Positions 61,462 to 64,000 of a DNA stretch of 64,000 nt are shown piece by piece. The translations under genes were made by a program, and so were the position numbers. Positions within the stretch are counted from its first letter, which is position 1, and each line of letters opens with the position of its first letter. The DNA is from Sipunculus nudus. Taxonomy: Eukaryota > Annelida > Sipuncula > Golfingiida > Sipunculidae. Below the pieces are notes generated by a model, which saw only the letters and a program-made list of their open reading frames with translations, was not told the DNA's origin and searched no databases. The stretch covers positions 38,589,027-38,653,026 of the forward strand of contig CM049308.1 in the NCBI GenBank assembly GCA_026874595.1. Direction: 5' to 3'.

Positions 61462-61689
61462 TCTCTCCCGTGTGTATAGTACTGTGTTACATATTACACA
61501 TATAATTAACTGTCATATATAACTAACTAACTGTTCCCCTAAATTTATTTCTGATATTGACCTATCGTTTATCAGTAAGAAAGAGAACCTATAGCGCATG
61601 GTTTGGGAAAGCATTTGGGTTTATTTTCATCATATACAATAAACGTAGTACCTGCCTTTGGGCCAATGACAGTTGTTGGATTGAGGGCT

Positions 61690-61704
61690 GTTGCCACAAA
61701 CAAC
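61690..61704 (+). promoter_or_regulatory. Candidate X-box (RFX site) upstream of DNAAF2
   Basis: GTTGCC-ACA-AACAAC fits the loose X-box pattern RYYNYY-N1-3-RRNRAC, 382 bp before the chosen DNAAF2 start. RFX factors activate many ciliary genes in animals, so the placement is sensible. The right half departs from the strong RGYAAC form, and the match could be chance. Confidence 0.3.
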
Positions 61705-62085
61705 AACAAAAGGCATCCCCATTTTGAGATGTTCTGGATTATTCTTGCTAGATCTAGAGACACGTGGCCTTTACACTCCGGTTGTGGTCTTTAAAGTAGC
61801 GAGAAATTTTTAAGTTTATTGTTAAGCACAACTATTTTTTTCTGAGCTTTAGAAAAGCTTTAATTTTATTAAAAATAAATATTTTTTCACAAACATAGAT
61901 TTTATAATATCAAGATATCTTTGTCGTCACAGATGACCAGATGAATCGATAACAAGTAACTTGAATAATAGAGAAATTATTTGCGTAGCCTTCGTGAAAC
62001 CTGCAGTCACATGGCGTTGTTTATCCCGGTGTACGCTGGGACATGCCCGTTGTCAGTGCGCATGTGCGGTTTAGTTGTTGACAGC

Positions 62086-63735
62086 ATGGCTTCCAAACGT
62101 GGGAACTTCGAGGACCTTAATTTAACTTCAGACGAGGTACAACGGCTTTCAAAGGCGTTGAAGGATGAAGAATTTCGTAAGTTACTTGTTGAATATGCCG
62201 AGGAAATCTCTGATCCTGAAAACAGGAAGCGTTATGAGGAGGAAATCGCTATTCTTGAAGGAGAAAGGGGCATGGATGTCAAGTTCGTGCACCCGCAACC
62301 TGGATACGTTATGAAGACTGTTGTCGACGGAAAGCTGAAGGCGTTCATAAACATCTGCAAGAATGAACACATCGGTAAGCCATCATCGCACAGAAAAACG
62401 GGACCTGACGGTCGATCAGGGATGCAGTGGTCCATCCCACACAGTTTTTCTCCAGTCAGAGACGAAACTGATAAAGCTGGGAACAAGTGCAAAGTTTATG
62501 ATGTCATTTTTCATCCAGATACCTATCGAATGGCAGAGAGCAATGCCCGCTTCAAGAAAATGTTGCATGACACTGCCCTGGATGGAATTGAGAAACAGTT
62601 TGGTGTCCAATTGGATAAAACGAATCTCAAGTTTCCCAAGATGAAGTTTAAAGGGACCGCTACGGCTACCGTGATTCGTACCCGGCAGGATGCACCTGAG
62701 CAGACGACAGAAAAGGTGGACCCAAAAGATGACGTGCTGTCACGCCTACCTTACCCGTATGACAATCTTACCAGTGAGGAAAAGGCTCAGCAAGTTGCAC
62801 AGAAGAATAAAGAGAAAAAGGAAAGCAAGGAACACAAAAAGAAACTGATAGAGGAAATAAACGGGGAACAAAAAGAAAATAAATCTCCAAATGAGAAGTA
62901 CACCACCCCTGAATATACCATAGTCCATAGATCTCATTTGGATCTTCAAGAATACAGGGATGCCCCTGATGCAAGGACTTCAACCAGACCCAACCAGCTG
63001 GTAATTTCTATAGAATTACCATTGCTTAAATCTGCTGCATCAGCTAATCTGGATATATTTGAGAAAAGATTGCTGCTGCAGAGTGAAACCCCAGCTGCAT
63101 ATAAACTTGATATCGATCTGCCATATGTTGTTGATGAAAACTTGGGCAAAGCAAAGTTTGATAAAAGCAAGAAGAAATTGGTGATTACTCTCCCAGTTGT
63201 TCCTCAAGAAGACTTGCCAAAAACTGATATGAATGGGACAGAAAAAGAGGCAGAGAGTGAGCTGGTACAAAGTGACTGTCTAACTCGGGATGCTTTGGTG
63301 CAGGAACTTGAAAGTGCTTGCAGGGAGGATGAGATGCCAGATGAAGCGGAACAATTGTCTGATTCTGCAGTGCCAGAAGAAACAAAAAAAGCCCCATTAG
63401 TGTCATATTGTTATCCTAATGATATCAGGACTCACCAAGACCTGGAATCGTTGACTTTAGTAATACCGGTGGCCAACATAATTGCAGATAGTATAAAACT
63501 TACATTTGCAGAAGACGAAAGGGTTGCAGATTTGACATTCACTAATATGGGCTCAGGGTGCTTCCCTGTTCATTATCGTGTTCAGGTTGAGGCCCCAGAA
63601 GCTGCTGGTTTTGTGGAAGAAGGGTCTTACTTCAGCCCATCTAGTGAGAATCTAGTAATCTGCGTAATGAAAAACAACATGTCCAAAAGAGCTTGGGAAA
63701 TGTGCAAAGCAGGCATGACCAAAGAAACCATGGAG
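62086..63735 (+). CDS. DNAAF2: Kintoun / dynein axonemal assembly factor 2, first coding exon (partial gene)
   Basis: PIH1-family cytoplasmic co-chaperone that works with HSP90/HSP70 to preassemble outer and inner dynein arms of motile cilia and flagella. This exon holds 550 codons and ends at GAG|GTAAGT (63736), phase 0; the rest lies beyond the window. Residues about 1-60 match the family N-terminus (FEDLNLTSDEVQRL, AEEISDPENRKRYEEEI). The PIH1 domain runs to about residue 205 (FVHPQPGYV, VYDVIFHPDTYRMA, GIEKQFGVQLDK, KFKGT). A Lys/Glu-rich linker lies at about 239-266. A CS-like (p23-type) domain spans about 276-373 (LVISIELPLLKSA, YKLDIDLPYVVDE, KKLVITLPVV), and a second CS-like block spans about 456-540. 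The reading frame is open upstream to 61981, but ATG 62086 has a good context (A at -3, G at +4) and sits where family proteins begin. Codons after 63735 are intron read-through. Confidence 0.95.
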
Positions 63736-64000
63736 GTAAGTTATTCTCCACAGAGTTTTCTTTTAACTCTAAATGTTCTTACACAGTCTGCAGACATGGT
63801 TCCAAGCTGTCAGGCTGGAAATCAGGAGAAAGCCTAAAAAATAAGGTTCCCTTTTTCTAGTTACAGAAAAGTTAGGGAATTGAGGAAGGTCTGAAAAAAG
63901 TGAGGAAGGGTTCCGTTGGATATATTTTTTCTCATGTTCAAACGGCATATATCCATATTAAGTGGCTTAGTGGCTTTTCATGTGGCAATCTGTCAAATTT

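Larger units (their letters stand above)
57061..61600. other. Intergenic between TDP1 and DNAAF2
   Basis: No supported gene. Holds a T-run (57063-57079), poly(C) runs near 57850, 58632 and 60900, a CCTTTCC-rich degenerate block at 58620-58800, and (AT)n tracts listed separately. A 162-codon frame at 57102-57590 is discussed among rejected items. Confidence 0.45.

Noticed and set aside
61981-62085. N-terminal extension of DNAAF2 upstream of residue 1
   Set aside because: Open frame but starting at a non-ATG codon; the ATG at 62086 has better context and matches where family proteins begin.
63736-63837. C-terminal extension of the DNAAF2 exon to the stop at 63835
   Set aside because: Follows a consensus GTAAGT donor and loses family similarity; it is intron.

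Overview
This is eukaryotic, animal nuclear DNA. The recognisable genes are split by spliceosomal GT-AG introns, the spacers are AT-rich with long (AT)n tracts, and most of the window is made of transposon remnants. Several repeats resemble a style known from bivalve genomes: interspersed elements ending in ...CAGCTGAGCTAAAA, tracts of GTCCGTCGTCCGTC, and TATACTGTGG-type MITEs. I therefore infer a mollusc, most likely a bivalve. No bacterial, CRISPR or viral gene content was seen.

Four genes are supported. (1) B9D2 on the minus strand (30.15 to 28.42 kb) is complete over three coding exons, 175 aa; it is a transition-zone protein of the cilium. (2) TDP1 on the plus strand (37.27 to 56.34 kb) is reconstructed over 15 coding exons that keep frame throughout, 728 aa. 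Both HKN catalytic motifs of tyrosyl-DNA phosphodiesterase 1 are intact, and a PBZ-type poly(ADP-ribose)-binding zinc finger lies in its N-terminal extension. (3) DNAAF2/Kintoun on the plus strand (from 62.09 kb) has a first coding exon of 550 codons and runs off the window; it is a dynein-arm preassembly factor. (4) A small secreted six-cysteine peptide of 81 aa lies at 18.51 to 18.76 kb and belongs to no family I recognise. B9D2 and TDP1 are head to head, and two of the four genes are ciliary.

Layout. 0-6.2 kb: a hAT-type MITE and two long modular repeats, one with a TTAA-targeting MITE nested inside. 6.2-16.4 kb: gene-poor, with several inverted-repeat elements, a possible solo LTR and (AT)n/(CT)n tracts. 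16.4-20.2 kb: a GGTTCTCAGGCAC foldback element, a 1.45-kb TTAA-flanked (piggyBac-like) element, the cysteine-rich peptide gene and an element inserted in (TA)n. 21.8-25.4 kb: a 1-kb tandem duplication, a CAGTGAAACCCC-ended (pogo/Tigger-like) element and a decayed LINE with poly(A). 26-27.1 kb: another modular repeat. 28.4-30.2 kb: B9D2. 31.3-35.4 kb: a SINE-like tRNA head, a broken CR1/Rex1-like reverse transcriptase and an element with a 9-bp target duplication. 37.3-56.3 kb: TDP1, with introns filled by repeats, including inverted arms on both sides of exon 4. 56.4-62.0 kb: intergenic. 62.1 kb to end: DNAAF2.

The most unusual points are the PBZ-TDP1 fusion, the six-cysteine peptide, a perfect RFX X-box motif carried by the hAT MITE, nuclear-receptor-like half-site clusters inside the modular repeats, and a set of transposon insertions whose exact boundaries and target duplications can be read directly.
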